The notes: a model not told the origin generated them from the sequence alone. DNA of 64,000 bases from Typhlomys cinereus (GCA_023101885.1 JALPQD010000102.1:4338971-4402970), one strand, 5' to 3'. Shown: positions 32,601-45,605, numbered from the stretch's first letter. Numbers and translations are program-made.

Positions 32601-35089
32601 CCCCTTGTCCAACACTCGGAACAAGTAGCTTTTTAGCACAAAGCTCAGATCCCACCTCTGTGGTGAAAAGTAGTTCAAAGTGGAAAGGAGCAACTCACAG
32701 ATAAATCTTAAATTTGATTTAAAAGAAATATTGTCCTTACAATTTCTACATATCATTGCAAAAAAATCAACCAAATGTTAAATTACAAGATACCAGACTC
32801 TCAAACTTTCAGAATTGTGTAATTATATATGCGTGAGGAGTGTGTCACCCAGAAGTTAATAAAATTCTATTCAAATTAAATTCGAAGTGGAATCACTCAT
32901 AAAAATTACATGCAAGCACACACAGGATATTTCACTGAAAAGTCACTGAGATAACGAAATCTCGGTAGCGATGTTTATGATAGATTAGATATGGATCTTT
33001 GGGTCTTTTGGAAATGGTTGATTTCAAACTACTGACAAGAAAATGTAAGATGATCTCATGAAATTTATTATACTAGTAAGAAGAAAGTCCTCGAAAATTG
33101 TGCTGAAATATGATTATTTGTGTTTTCTCATTAGTACAAAAATAATGGGTTTCATTATGACATTATTATTTCTTAGTTTTTCTATTCCCCACTGCCTGGA
33201 TATGATTGGAAAACAAAATAGATTATTTTTAAGTTTTTAGAGATGATTTGTAGATACCTTAAACTTATAATGGATATTATTGTATAATAATGATAATGAC
33301 ATATGTAAGAAAGTGCCATATTTTCAGGAGACACAGTAGGAAATATTCAGAGGTCATGGTACATATTAATTTGAAATGATTCAGAAATATATAAATATGT
33401 GGTGTGTGTATATATAAACATAAATGTGTGTATATATGTATAAATTCTAAGGGTGGATGATGGAGATATAAGTGCGCACTGTACTATGCTTTCAAAATTT
33501 CAGTATGTTTGGCATTTCTATATATAAGATTTGGAAGCATATGTCCTTATATTTTATAATGGGGCAGATTATATTTTATAATCCCTCAGATCTATGTTGG
33601 TTCTCTGCCTCTAGTATAACAGCAAAAAGAATTGAGAGAACTGGTTGTAGAGAATAAAAGAAAAATGGAGGGCTTAGAAACAGCTTCTTATATGCCAATA
33701 TCATAACAGCTTGCTCATTAGATTAGTGTGATTACTTCTTTATTAGGCCTTATTTGAGCTGTCATCTGGTATCAATTAGGTCAGTTATAGTCTGTCAGGT
33801 CCACCAGAGGGAAATGGAGCAAGGTCCATCATGGTGTGAGGATGGCATAATTAAAGCAATGGAAATAATGGCTACTCTTAATTTAACCCAACCCTTGTTC
33901 AATCAACACAGCTCGCATTGGCCTTCACTTACCTTGCATGCTAAAGATATGGAATGAAAAAAAAAAAGAATGTTTAACACAGTTTCTAGAATCTTTTTTC
34001 AATCATAAAGCCATACAAGTTGTTCATAATGTGTTACAAAGAAAATACACTGGAATATTATTGAAAGGACTAAAAGGACTAAAAGAACTAATGATTTAAA
34101 TCTGTATTATATATGTATATATATGTTATGTCACATATATCTCATTTAGATATTCTATGAAAATTTTCAGTGAAAAAGAAAATATGTTTATAGAAGCCAA
34201 ATTTTTGCTTAGGTAGTGTATATTTAAATTTTAAATAGGTGTGCATGTAAATTAAGCATAGAATTCCCCTGAGGTTTGAAGAATTTAACCAAATCCTGAT
34301 ACCCAAATTTTGTGTAATTTTATTTAAAGTTTATCAAATTCAGTTTAGCACAGCTTTAAAGGTAACAGAAGATGCACAGCAATTTAATTTAAAATGGGCA
34401 TTACCAGAAAGCAAATGGGGGTAATAATTATTGAAATTATTGAAATATGATAAAATTTTATTTATATACTCTTAATAGATAAGTTGTTTATGCACTGATA
34501 ATCATCATATGTGATGTAAATAGAGATCATCAATATTAATAAGTCTTGATTTTGCAGTTTTAAGATGGACATCAAATTATGATTAAGAAAGCTTTCTAGA
34601 GACAGAGTTGAGTCACCACCATATTCTATATTGTTTAACTTTTCCAGCACAAGATTGATGAGAATTGCTTGTTATTTCCTTATTTCCTAACAAAGTAGGA
34701 CGGTAGAGCTCAAGTTATGTGCATTTCAGTTTCATTGCTTATTAGGATTATAAAGTCATGAATGGCCTTCTAATTGAAAATGTATCCCATTGACAAGTCT
34801 TCTAACGCTGGTGCTGCAGGAAAGTACATTGGCACAAGTCAGTTCATCTTTCTGGGCTTCAGGTATGCCATTTATGAAATGAATTCGGCGTACATTAACA
34901 GATAACACCCATTGCTACTCACATTTAAATGTTATGCTTGAAAATTATTCATCCTTAACAAGAAGAATTAGACATGCAAACACCAAAAACAGTAAAGTGG
35001 TATAAATAGTTAAAATATTCCCTTTTTTGTTTCTTTCTTCTTTTTTCTTTTTCTTTTATTTCTTCTTGTCCTCAAAAATGTAGACATGA
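32601..35089. other. Unassigned AT-rich interval
   Basis: About 2.5 kb of AT-rich DNA. I see TA-rich microsatellite patches at 33385-33445 and 34105-34145 and no recognised repeat or gene. Short frames here (33058-33240, 33472-33657, 33754-33957, 34462-34650) are chance-length. Confidence 0.35.
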
Positions 35090-35475
35090 TTTGAGTGTGT
35101 GTATGCATGTGTGTTACATGTACATGATGTTTTGAGTGTCTCCATGTATATATATAGGCTCACACACATAGTGTGCGTGTGTATGTGTGTGTGTGTGTGT
35201 GCATGTGTGTGCATGTGTGTGTAAGCCAGAGGTTGATGCAAGCTGTCTTCCTCAATTGCTTTCTACCTTATGTTTGAGATAGGGACCATAACAGAATTTG
35301 AAGTTCACTGACTGCTTAGCCTAGTTGCATAATTCTCCTCTGTACCCCCAGCATTGGGGCTACAGGCTTGTGCAACTATGCTCAGCTATTACATGTATGC
35401 TGGGGGTCAGAATTCAGATCTTTGTGCTTTCATGATGGAACCAGTACTAACTGATCCATTTCCCTATCCCCGTGA
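35090..35475 (-). mobile_element. B4-type SINE, minus strand, with (GT)n
   Basis: Begins with a (GT)-rich tail (to 35222), then aagccagaggttgatgcaagctgtcttcctcaattgct, ccccagcattggggctacaggc, gctgggggtcagaattcagatc and an end resembling 'actgatccatttccctatcccc'. This is a near-complete B4 read backwards. Confidence 0.85.
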
Positions 35476-36729
35476 TTCTTTTTTCAACAACAACAAAAAA
35501 AAACCTAAAACTTAATATATTATGGTGATTATAATCTACTAGTTCTCAATATTATCACTGTGGAGGTCATATTTCCTGAATAAGTTTCTAAGTTGCTGTG
35601 ATTAGTAGTAGATATCAGTCAATAGCATAACTTTGTCAAGGAGATCCAAAATACTTTTACATTTTATCTTTTGAACATCCTAAGATTCTGATAAATACTG
35701 CTTAATTTTTGAAATTTAAGAAGCCATCACTGTGAAACTTAAGATTCAAGCTTGCACTGAGTTAATTTTCAAACCTGATTCTTTATCCATGCAATCTTGT
35801 CCTTGTTTACACTGCAAAACAATGGTAGAAGAAAACTTTAACCCCAAGCTTTTGAGCAAAAATTTTTTAAAAAGATAATTACCAATATTTTCCCCTCAAC
35901 TCCAGTTTTACAGAAAAGGCACCAAGCTATCCCAGTCCTTGGCAGCTCGTCCACAGCTTTTCATCCAGAGTTCCATAGGCAATAGCTTTCCACTGCCTTC
36001 CAAGTGAGCCCAGGAAAGCCGTTCACCATGGCTCCCCGCAGTTCTAACAGAACATGGAGAAGTTGATCTGTGTCCCAATGCCTGCCATTAGGGCTATATG
36101 AAAACGCAGCCTCACTAATAGACACACAATATGCAAGATGCCAGTGCATCTCTGTGATTTACAATATGTCTAATGAGCAAGCCCAATGAAGAGGTTTGTT
36201 GTCTACCATAAAACCAGATGGATATAAGCAGTGATTAGAAGCAATTAACTCTGTTCAGCACTAAATAACTTTCCATCATTAATGTACATTTTTCCACCTC
36301 ATTAGAGGTACGAAGGAGAGTATGAGGTAAGGAGCATTCAATTTGAATTTCAAATATGCATATGTTTAGAGGGGAAAAAAAGACACAAATTTACAAGGAA
36401 CACCAGAACACATGCTAATGGTAGCCTTGTTTTGAAGTCACTTTTATTCTACAGCTACTGGCAAGGCCACCTCCTTGATTTCACCAGCTCTCAACCAGCC
36501 CACAGCAGAATGGGAATGTCATAAGTCGGGAGTCAGCAAGAAATAAAAGACATGATCCATAAACAAGTGGTAACAGGAACAGATTTTTATTACCCATTAC
36601 AAATATGATAATAATATGCTTTTAATAATTAACAATGCAATTTAAAGAGCTATGGCTGCAAAATACAGTACTGATTTAGGTAAATTTGAAGAATTTTTGA
36701 CCTAAACCATTTTTAAAAAAGTCAGTGAT
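35476..36729. other. Unassigned interval, nothing recognised
   Basis: Unique-looking AT-rich sequence. No feature supported. Confidence 0.35.
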
Positions 36730-37040
36730 GGGACTGGGGAGGTGGCTCAATGATTAAAGCATTTGCTGTGTAAACAAAATGATCAAAGTTCCAGTCCTCA
36801 GATCTCAAGTAAATAATATCATGCAGGCATAATGCCATGCCTTAATTCCAGATCTAGAAAATAAGCCTGAGAATCCACTGAGCAAGTTGGCAAGCCAGAC
36901 TGTTTCTAATGACATTCCATGAGTTTAATTAGAGACCCAGGCTTAAAGCAGTAAAGTTGAAGAGCAGTTGAGGATAATTCCCATTATCATTCTTGGGCTT
37001 TCAAAAGCACACCCACTCCTTTATACATACATACACCCAC
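36730..37040 (+). mobile_element. B4-type SINE
   Basis: Head ggactggggaggtggctcaatgattaaagcatttgctgtgtaaac, then ccttaattccagatctag, gagcaagttggcaagccagactg and agcagttgaggataattccc: B4 order. Its tail leads directly into the hexamer microsatellite at 37069. Confidence 0.85.
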
Positions 37041-37068
37041 CTACATTCATACACACAGATACCCCATA

Positions 37069-37221
37069 CAACCATATATAGATATAGATTAGATATAGAT
37101 ATAGATATAGATACAGATACAGATACAGATACAGATATAGATATAGATATAGATATAGATATAGATATAGATAGATATAGATGTAGATGTAGATGTAGAT
37201 AGATAGAGGGATAGATAGATC
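37069..37221. repeat. Compound (AGATAT/AGATAC/AGATGT)n microsatellite
   Basis: About 150 bp of six-base units based on GATATA, with a block of gatacagatacag and a block of gatgtagatgtag, ending in GATA tetramers. It produces the artefactual Ile-Asp/Tyr-Leu open frames. It grew from the tail of the preceding B4. Confidence 0.95.
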
Positions 37222-38544
37222 AGCAATTCCTTCATAGTCAGAGAAACACAATGAACAGTCAGTCATTTGATGAATTTATTAAACAGGAGAGTTATATCAT
37301 TGACAGCATCAATTAAAAAATAAACTTTACCTCTTCCTTAAAAAAAAACTTCAAAAATGAGCTGACTTCTTAAAATAATGTATATGGTACTCTAAGTCAT
37401 TATTATGTAATCTCAAATAACTATGGGAGACACTATGATCTCAAAACAAAATCATAGAAACAAAATCAAGAAAAATACTGGAAATAAACAGATAATATTT
37501 ATGGATATTCTAGATAACACTGAATCTCCCCTTCATTATTCTTAGACATAGTTTCCAGCTATTCTTTAATGTATCATTATTTAATTTACCTCTTAACTTT
37601 TCCTCAAAGGGTCAGACATAGGTTACTAAGCTAAAAAATCATTGAGAAAATTGAGATAAAACCATAATTAGAATTAACTAAAGTGTAAAAGAATCTTGCA
37701 TATATAATTAATAGAACTAAACCATGTCAGTGTTTAAGAGGTGTAATTCCATTCATCCCTATGGTTGGGTAATATCATTCATCAAAGTCAGGAATATTCT
37801 CCTTACAAAAATACTTTTCTTTCTCATCTGTATGTGTGTATGGGGTGCCTGTATATGTACTGAATATTTGCATGTGGGTGGGAACATGAATGTGCATGTG
37901 TGCAAAGAGAAATCTTTGATTGTTCTTCCAACTTATTCTGAGATTGAGTTTTTAATTATACCAAGAATATGACATTATGACTAATTTGGCTAGTCAGTTT
38001 GCGAAATTCTCAGACTCCACCTCCTAGGGCTAAAATTAAGGACAGCCAGTTATATTCACCCTGCTTTTTATGTGGGATCTGGTTATTGGAATTCTGTTCC
38101 TTTTACTTTAGCAACAAGAACTTTAAACAAGACAACTCTCCAGTCTCTAACAATTCTTTTTAAAAATTCTAATAGCTGATGTGTATAAGGCTCTGTTATG
38201 ACACTAGTTAGCGGTATGCTAATTACTGACTTGTCTGAGTTGAGAAAAATAGAATATATACAGGAGTTATTTGAAGCCAGCTTTTCACTTACAGATATTC
38301 AGCAAGAAGCAATAGAATCTTGTCTGCAGAGGTCCCATGTGATTTGGGCAGAGGGTCCCAATCAAATTGAAGGGCATCCATTTTTGTTTTAGTCAAACTG
38401 AACAGAACCTGAAGGGTTCCTGCCAGACTTCTCTCATTTCAGGATATTGCATCCTACCACATTCCACAATAATTCTTGGGAACAACAATCAAAACAAAAG
38501 GTGAATCTGAATCATTCAAAGCCATTTAGAGAACCACATGCAAA
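37222..38544. other. Unassigned interval
   Basis: Possible remnant of a reversed SINE tail at 37835-37910 (gtatgtgtgtatggggtg, gtgcatgtgtgc); otherwise nothing recognised. Confidence 0.35.
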
Positions 38545-38680
38545 TCTGACCTTGACTTTTTTGTTTCATCATCTGTAAAGTGAGGAACATTAGTTCCTAA
38601 TTCATAGGATTACTGAGTCTTAAAGAAGTGAATAAATAAAAATTAGTGAGATAAATACTTGGAAAAGATCAAGTTTCATA
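38545..38680 (+). mobile_element. MIR fragment
   Basis: tgaccttgacttttttgtttcatcatctgtaaagtgagga, then attcataggattactgagtctta: MIR core order. Confidence 0.65.
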
Positions 38681-38781
38681 CACATTAACCATTTTTCATT
38701 TTCAAATGCATTTTATAAGATGTGCATGTATATACATGTCATGTGACTGAGTATCAAATCATCCTTAATAGCTCATCCACT

Positions 38782-38957
38782 GCTCCAGAGAATGGGAGGG
38801 GGGAAGAGGGAAACATTGGAAAAGGGGAAGGTGGGGGGTGAAAGGAAGGGGAAAAGGGGGGAAGGGTGCAAGGGGGACTGGGGAGGGGTAGAAGAAGAGA
38901 GGGGAATGGGATACCTATTAAGCTTATATGATTGGGGAAAAATAAATTTAAAAAAAG
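38782..38957 (+). mobile_element. 5'-truncated L1 3' end
   Basis: tgctccagagaatggg, a purine tract (38790-38910), ctattaagcttatatgattgggg and an A-rich tail. Same terminus as type A copies. TSD not found. Confidence 0.88.
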
Positions 38958-39250
38958 AGACAGCCTAGATTCAAAGGGAGGAAAAAAACTCCACCTCTTA
39001 GATGGACGATGACAGAAGAGAAAGAACAAATGTAATTGTTTTAGGAGAGACTGTTTCCCAAAGAGACCTTCCTGAGTCCTTCAAATTTCATAATGATGTG
39101 GCTGCCTATCAAAGTGAACATCCTTCAGTCTTTCTGATTATTCCCTCTATGTCTACACTATGTTATTGATAAGTTGTTTGCCCTGATTTATATTATCTAT
39201 CATAAATATATTTATAATATTTATAGCATATCCCAAAAATGTTAAAAAAT

Positions 39251-39828
39251 AGCTCATCCACCTTATTTCATAAGACAGGGTCTCATAATCAAACCCAGGA
39301 TATGCCAACATAGTCTAGCTAGCCAGGTTGCTCTAGGGATTCCCAGTCTCTGTCTTTTGAGGTTGGAATTACAGGTTAAATGCCATGCCCACCAGGTATA
39401 TCATATATCATGTGCCATCCCCACCAGATATACCATATATCATGTGCCATCCCCACCAGGTATACCATATACCATGTGCCACACCCACCAGGTATACCAT
39501 ATACCATGTGCCATCCCCACCAGGTATACCATATACCATGTGCCATACCCACCAGGTATACCATATATCATGTGCCATACCCACCAGGTATACCATATAT
39601 CACGTGCCATTCCCACCAGGTATACCATATATCATGTGCCATCCCCACCAGGTATACCATATACCATGTGCCATCCCCACCAGGTATACCATATACCATA
39701 CCCATCAGGTATACCATATGCCACATGCCATACTCATCAGGTATTTTTACGGGTTCTGGGGATCCTTACTCCAGTCTTCATGTTTGCATAACAAGCATTT
39801 TAACTGCTGAGCTATCTCCTTAGCCCCT
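39251..39828 (-). mobile_element. B4-type SINE, minus strand, expanded internally
   Basis: Left part: cttatttcataagacagggtctc, tagctagccaggttgctc and ggttggaattacaggttaaatgcc. Right part: gggttctggggatcc, then aagcattttaactgctgagctatctccttagcccc. Together these are one reversed B4, with a 32-bp minisatellite inserted where the 'gccatgcccacc' segment lies. Confidence 0.88.
39380..39744. repeat. 32-bp minisatellite inside a B4 SINE
   Basis: About 11.4 copies of a 32-bp unit with the landmarks gtgccatccccaccaggt and ataccatatacc. Units differ by a few transitions, and one is shortened by a few bases near 39693. Since 32 is not a multiple of 3 and the unit has no stop in any frame, open frames arise in several phases on both strands (39357-39823). 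These are not genes. Confidence 0.97.
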
Positions 39829-39829
39829 A

Positions 39830-40613
39830 TTACTATCATATGTTTAAAACTGGCTTTTTGGTAAAAATATAACTAAGATTGATAAATGTTATGACTGGTA
39901 GTTATCAAAGAAAGACATACTTGCCACATACTTATAAACAAGTCAACTAAACTTGCCACATTTGTCTTCAGTGCAATTATATCTCTGCTGCCAGAATCAA
40001 AAACTCTTCCCATTTTCTTTCAGAAGTAAAGGCACATGAAATTTTACATATTCTTATATTGCAAAGTATATTAAAATGGATCAGATCTTTCTTAGTTCAA
40101 TATCACAAGGAATACAGTGATATCAAATGTTCAACAACTAGGCTAGAGAGGGTTATCTGTAAAAGCTTCCAAGTTCTTCTAGTGTCTTAGAAGTGTAAAT
40201 AACTCCATGGTTAATTTAATGGCAACAACAATTTACAAACCAGTTGACAAATTCCTGAGAATATAAAAATCAGCTTAAAGAAAAAAAAAAAAAAGCCAGC
40301 TCCAGCAAATCACTGCTCGTTAATGGTCTGTTTGCATGTGTTCAGAACTGGGCACTGCAGAAAAAAGTGGAACCATCAACTGTTTCTGCTTCTGCAGCAC
40401 AGAGATGTGACTCTTGGGTCTGTGAAGGTAAGTTCCTGGGCTCTGAACAGTTAGGTGATGAATGCACACCAAAAACAATGAGAACAGAACTGAAAGATGT
40501 CAGGGATCCCAGCCTCAGCAAATGGAAAATAGGTGGATCTTGCTTAAAAGTATCAGTAACTAAATTGCTCCTTATCCCAGGATACTTTAGTGTAAAGGCT
40601 ATAAAACAATCAT
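39830..40613. other. Unassigned interval, nothing recognised
   Basis: An A14 run lies near 40281-40294. The frames at 40342-40710 and 40367-40903 overlap the next SINE and each other and are not called. Confidence 0.35.
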
Positions 40614-40825
40614 GGCTGGAGAGATGGGTCAGGGGTTTAGACTCTGTCTTGCAAGCAGAAGGTCCTGAGTCCCACATAAAATGCCAGGTGCAAACCACAG
40701 TGGCCTGCACTTCAAGCTCATTGGGTTATGGAAAATCCCATAGCAAAGCAAGAAAGAGGAAGAAGCAATCCGGGATGATTCCCAAAGTCATCCTTGGTCC
40801 TCCACAGGGATACACAGTATACTGT

Positions 40826-40891
<66 letters not shown>

Positions 40892-40905
40892 CACAATAAT
40901 TAATT
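40614..40905 (+). mobile_element. CA-tailed SINE, type I
   Basis: atggctggagagatgggtcaggggtttag, ggtcctgagtcccac (shortened box B), atgccaggtgc, caatccgggatgattcccaaag, then (AC)n at 40827-40889 and an AATTAA-rich end. A possible short TSD (aacaatca against aaataatca) flanks it. Confidence 0.9.
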
Positions 40906-41459
40906 AAATTAAAAAATAATCAAATACAATGATGAAATACAAACTAGAATTCAACTATGCTTTCCTTTACAAGGTTCTGGTAAATATAGCAAAGTACATC
41001 AAATACAAAATTTTGCTTTACTTCATTTAGTTTTTATGAATGAGGTAGTTTAATTCTAATATTACTTTTATAAAAATAGATTTTATGAATGTGAATTTCC
41101 TAACAATTTCAAAATAACACTTAGCCTATCATACATCAAGCCATGCCACTAAGGACTTTTGTCTTACAAAATTAAAAACTGCTGTTGAACACTTCTAAGA
41201 TCATTTCACTGTCTGCACTTCAGCCCCACTCATGTGCGGCTGGATGTGACTATCTTTGTAAGTAACTGAGTAAGACCTCTCATGGCTCTTACTTCATCAA
41301 TACTGCTGTCTGTCCTGTGACTCCAGAGAATCCTGTGCTTTTAGCAGCTATTGAGGTTAATCTGCTGGCTTGACGGCTCCATCCATCCATCCATCCATCC
41401 ATCCATCCATCCATCCATCCATCCACTACATAGCTCTACAACTGTGGTAAGCTATATAC
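40906..41459. other. Unassigned interval, then (ATCC)n
   Basis: No gene or interspersed repeat recognised before the tetranucleotide repeat at 41379-41425. Confidence 0.4.
41379..41425. repeat. (ATCC)n microsatellite
   Basis: About 12 perfect atcc units. Confidence 0.97.
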
Positions 41460-41796
41460 TGTTGTCTGTTGCTGTGAGAAAGCACCCAAAGTCAAGCAAC
41501 TTAAGGGAGAAAGGGAGATTTATTTAGTTTACGGTTCCAGAAGGATACAGTCCTTCATGGAGGAAGTGGCATGTTTGGCTGGCAGAAACTGGAGATAGGC
41601 TAATTCACACCCATCCACAAGACTGAGAGCTGCAAGACTGCTTGCTGCAAAAGCAGACTTCTTTAGGAGGTAAGGTGGGACTAAGGCTTGGCCCACTTCC
41701 TGTGACTGCCTTTCTCTAGCAAGATTCAACCTCTCAAAGGTGCCATGACTTTTCCAAACATATGAGCCTACGGGGGGCACATTTCAAACCATGACA
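41460..41796 (-). mobile_element. Solo MaLR-type LTR, minus strand
   Basis: Bounded by tg...ca: tgttgtctgttgctgtgagaaagcacccaa at the left and gcacatttcaaaccatgaca at the right. Read on the minus strand it carries an AATAAA-type signal (aaactaaataaatc). The order (agggagatttatttagtttacggttcc, tccttcatggaggaag) is that of rodent MaLR LTRs. No internal viral genes flank it. No matching 5-bp TSD was found. Confidence 0.75.
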
Positions 41797-41947
41797 TGGG
41801 GTAATAATTAATTTGGAATCGATGGGCTTGTTTAACTTAAACGTGGACTATTGTGTTAGGTGTTTTCAATAATGAGAAGATGGTATGATATGATCAATGT
41901 CCTAAGGAGAGTACCATCTGATTGTAGGTAGAAAGTTAAGAAATTAA

Positions 41948-42280
41948 GATGATAGCTCAATCAGCAAAATTCTAGTGTTGCAAGGATAGGACATAAGCTT
42001 CATTTGATGCCAGAACCCACAAACCCCATAAAAATCTGGGTGGGATATTGTGTGGTTGAAAGAAAGAGACGGGCAGATGCTGGGACTTGCAGCCCACTCC
42101 ATAAGCTCCATGCCAGTGAAAGACTATGTCCAAAACAAGGTGAAAGTTCCTGAGGACCATCATCAAAGGTTTTCTTCTGGTCTTCAAACTCAAGTGCATG
42201 CATGCTTCACCTTCTACACACCCATCATATGCACACACACGCACACACACACATACACACTCACAAACACACATAAAAGA
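41948..42280 (+). mobile_element. B4-type SINE
   Basis: gatagctcaatcagcaaaa, gccagaacccacaaaccccat, cagatgctgggacttgcagcc, then catgccagtgaaagact and a CA-rich tail (42232-42270). Confidence 0.65.
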
Positions 42281-42439
42281 AAACTCAAGAAATGACAGAA
42301 TAAGAAATTCTGTATATAGTAAAATACTACTGTGTCAAAAAAGTTTATATTGAATATAATATAAACACATGCAGCTATACATATCTGTTATATGCTATAT
42401 GTGTATATATAGCACATTATACCTTGATCTATATGTCTC

Positions 42440-42560
42440 AAAAAGGTAGACAGCACCTGTGGAATATCAACTCGTTCTCTGGCCTACACACAGACATACA
42501 CACACACACACACACACACAGAGGTATATATGCTACACACACACAAAATTAAAGTAAATA
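42440..42560 (+). mobile_element. Truncated B4-type SINE 3' end
   Basis: ctcaaaaaggtagacagcacctgtggaat, ctctggcctacacacag, then (CA)n at 42493-42521 and an A-rich end: the last third of a B4. Confidence 0.7.
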
Positions 42561-45500
42561 AATGAAATTAGGATTTACAAAATGAAACATTTTAAGACAT
42601 TATATGCTAAAATATTCAAATAAGACAGACAGTTCTTCTTTACTCAGAATTCAGAACTCAGCCTTCCATTAACCTGGCTTCTGATCATTAGAGGAAATAA
42701 ATCTCAACCACCCAAAAAACCTTTGTCACACTGTACATGATAAAGTTCTTGCAAGAGCTTTGAATTCTTCCCTGGCAATCATTTCTCCATGTGACCCTTG
42801 TGGTGTCATAATGAACTAGTCTACATGTTTCAAGTTGACAAAGTGTGAAGGAAACAAAATAAAACTTCAGATAAATAATGGCCCAGAGGTGGGGGGGGGG
42901 GAGAAAAGGAAAGAAAAGGGAAAAAAAATCAGAAACTTTCAATAATTCTAACAGTCCTACCCTGTAAATGGTCCTTAGGAATACTATGTTTTACCAGTAA
43001 AAATTGTTTGCAGTGATGACCAAGCCTCAAGAAAGTGTGAAATTAGAAAAATCTAATTTGAGATGTCAGGAACATTTTAAAACATCTCTTTTACTGTAGT
43101 TAAGCTTCAGTGCTTATTATAGGACATCTGCTCTCTAGAATTTATTTTGTTTCTGCTATCTGAAAGCAGAAGTTTCACTGTACATTCGTGTTCTAAAAAA
43201 TTCCAGAGAAACACCTGGCTTTAACAGGGTTTTAAGTTTTTAAACAGGATTTAAACTCATGAGAACATTTCTCATGGGTCAAGGTGAAATGTTTATACAC
43301 TCACACCTTGGAGAAGACTACCAAGTTGTGGTCATATGATCTGTTCTGGACCCACTGAAATGGACGGCATTCTGAGAATTTCACCTTGCTGCCTCTGTTT
43401 TTCTGCAAAGTGAGCCATTCAGGCATTGCATCTTCAGAAATTTCCTCGCCTCTTTCAGAGAAGCATATTGGGACAGAGCTTGCCAGCTGTCTGCTCCCTT
43501 TTCCTTCTGCTGCCATTATTCTGAGGTACCGCCCCACCTTCTGGCCCTCCAGCTTGTGGGGGGTGGGGAGAAAGGAGGGGAACAGAGCTTCCTGCCTCTG
43601 ACATGCATAACACAATGAAAAGAGCAGAAGGAATATGTATCTATACATATATATTTCTCTCTTTACGTACAGACTACATAGACTGCCAGTGAGAGGGTGT
43701 GCATGTGTATGCATGTGCACCCACACGTCCATGCCAGAATTCCTGTATGTATATATACACGGTATATATTCCATATGCTCTTTCTTTCTGCAGCACACAT
43801 ATGCAGCTGGGAATAACTACTGTGAAAAGGAATTTGCATACTTGCCAAAGACAAATTTTTCAAGCAAGAAACAAGCATTCATGGAACTTAACTATTAGAA
43901 ATTCTTTTCAATTACTCCCTACCTTTAATGGAATGTGCTCCTATAGTTGAAGGAAATATCTAGCCCTTCATATTGTATGAGTATACAAAAAAAGAGTTCT
44001 TTCCCTTAATTTTCATATTTCACATTGCCGTCAGCTGAAGACCTGTTTCTGTTCTGACAGTGATTGCATTATAAAGGTTAGATAATCAAAAGAGGTACCC
44101 AGTGCTGTATGTGGTGTGTAGACATTGAAATGAACAGTCACATCAATGGATGAAACTGTCACACAACAAACACGAGTGATGGCTCCTATGCAGCATCTCT
44201 GAGGAAAACTCTTTCCACTGTGTCACTGGATCTTTCTCATGCCCCTGTGACTGTTGCCTTCACTCTGACCATTTTCATGATAAAGAAAAGTAAGGTTTGG
44301 AGAGATCTAATGAAGGGTTGAGGGGCCAGGAGCAGGTCATGGTATATCTGTCTCCTCACTTGCCACCTTTTGCTGCCTCTGGCTTGAAGAGTTAAAAAGA
44401 TTTTTCCATGTACCAAGCTACATGTTATGCATATAGGAATCAATACAGGACCACATGAGAGGGTCCTGCTGGGAAATGCCAACCCTTCTACTATATTCAT
44501 TTACTGTAAGTAGGTGGCATACTTCATTCATGATGCAGTTTGACTAGTTATTGCAGATTCTGTTACATTTATAGAATCTGATGTAACTGTATCGTATGGT
44601 AGTTTCATTTTTAAATTTTAGTTTAATTTCAAAAAACAGTTCCAAATGTATAAACCTTAATAAGGTGTAAACAATTACTTCAAGAATTCCTAGTGATATA
44701 TTAACTTTAACTGAGATTTATTTGGGACAATAGGTCTATTGACTAGTGACATAGTAAACAATATTTCTTCTAGTGTTTAAGATACACACCAGGGGAATTG
44801 CTTTGGGTATTCAATGGTTGTATTGATTAGTTTCACTTTTTAGTAGCCTGAAAATGCAGGTGATTAAGTATGCATAGGTCAAGTGACAAATGGTTGCAAT
44901 CTTAAACCATTTCTCAGTAAAGACTTCCTGTTTGGGAATTTATAAAGAAGCAATCACTTAATAAGATCTATCACCACTTCAACTGCTTCAGTTACTCATC
45001 CCACTAACACATTGAGCTTAATTTTCCTTGGTGTCTAAATTGCTTTCTGATATTAATATAAGAGTTTGGGAAGTGATCGTAACTTGCTGAGGCTACTTGG
45101 TGCTGTTAAAACTTGAGAAATACATTTCACAAAAAGATGTCATTCAGCCAATATTTTCAAAAAATATTTTCGCAAGCCTTCCCTTTATATAAATTTCAGG
45201 CATGAAGGTATTAAGATTAGTACATGACCCCTTAGAGTATGTAAATAAGTTATGTTCAGAAAAAAATCATGCAAGTTTGAAAATTGTGTTGTAAAATCAA
45301 GGGGTAATATGCTATATTTATGTTATTTGTTAGGGTGACATATGATCTCTTGATCTGCATATTTTATTGTTATTGTTAAATAGGATCCAAATTATTACAT
45401 ATGAGTCTTCCATTATCTTAAAAGCCACAATCTAGAAAGAATTTAAGGAGTTACAACATTTGTAGGCAAAATACTCATACCAAAATGTAACCTCATTACT

Positions 45501-45605
45501 TCAAATATGAAACATTAAGCTATGAAGCTATAGTTATCAATTTAGGAACAAAATCAAGAGTTGAAGTTTCATTATGGAATTTCTCTAAAAGAGTCCTGTA
45601 TTAAA
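42561..45605. other. Largest unassigned interval, no gene supported
   Basis: About 3 kb in which I recognise no repeat except a G11 run near 42891. 43300-43620 is GC-richer and gives opposing frames (43301-43798 minus, 165 codons; 43386-43601 plus). The minus frame has no family signature, crosses low-complexity CA/TA sequence and is not called. The GC-richer part could be a regulatory element. Confidence 0.35.

Noticed and set aside
39380..39744. CRISPR-like array of evenly spaced repeats
   Set aside because: There are no distinct spacers; the whole 32-bp unit repeats head to tail, and the surroundings are mammalian SINE DNA.
39357..39823. Long overlapping open frames on both strands resembling a repeat protein
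   Set aside because: They are produced by the 32-bp minisatellite, whose unit has no stops in several frames and is not a multiple of 3. They start and end in SINE sequence.
41460..41796. Complete endogenous retrovirus
   Set aside because: Only a single LTR-like block is seen, with no gag or pol sequence next to it.
43301..43798. 165-codon minus-strand open frame
   Set aside because: No domain or motif; the N-terminal part translates CA/TA-rich low-complexity DNA.
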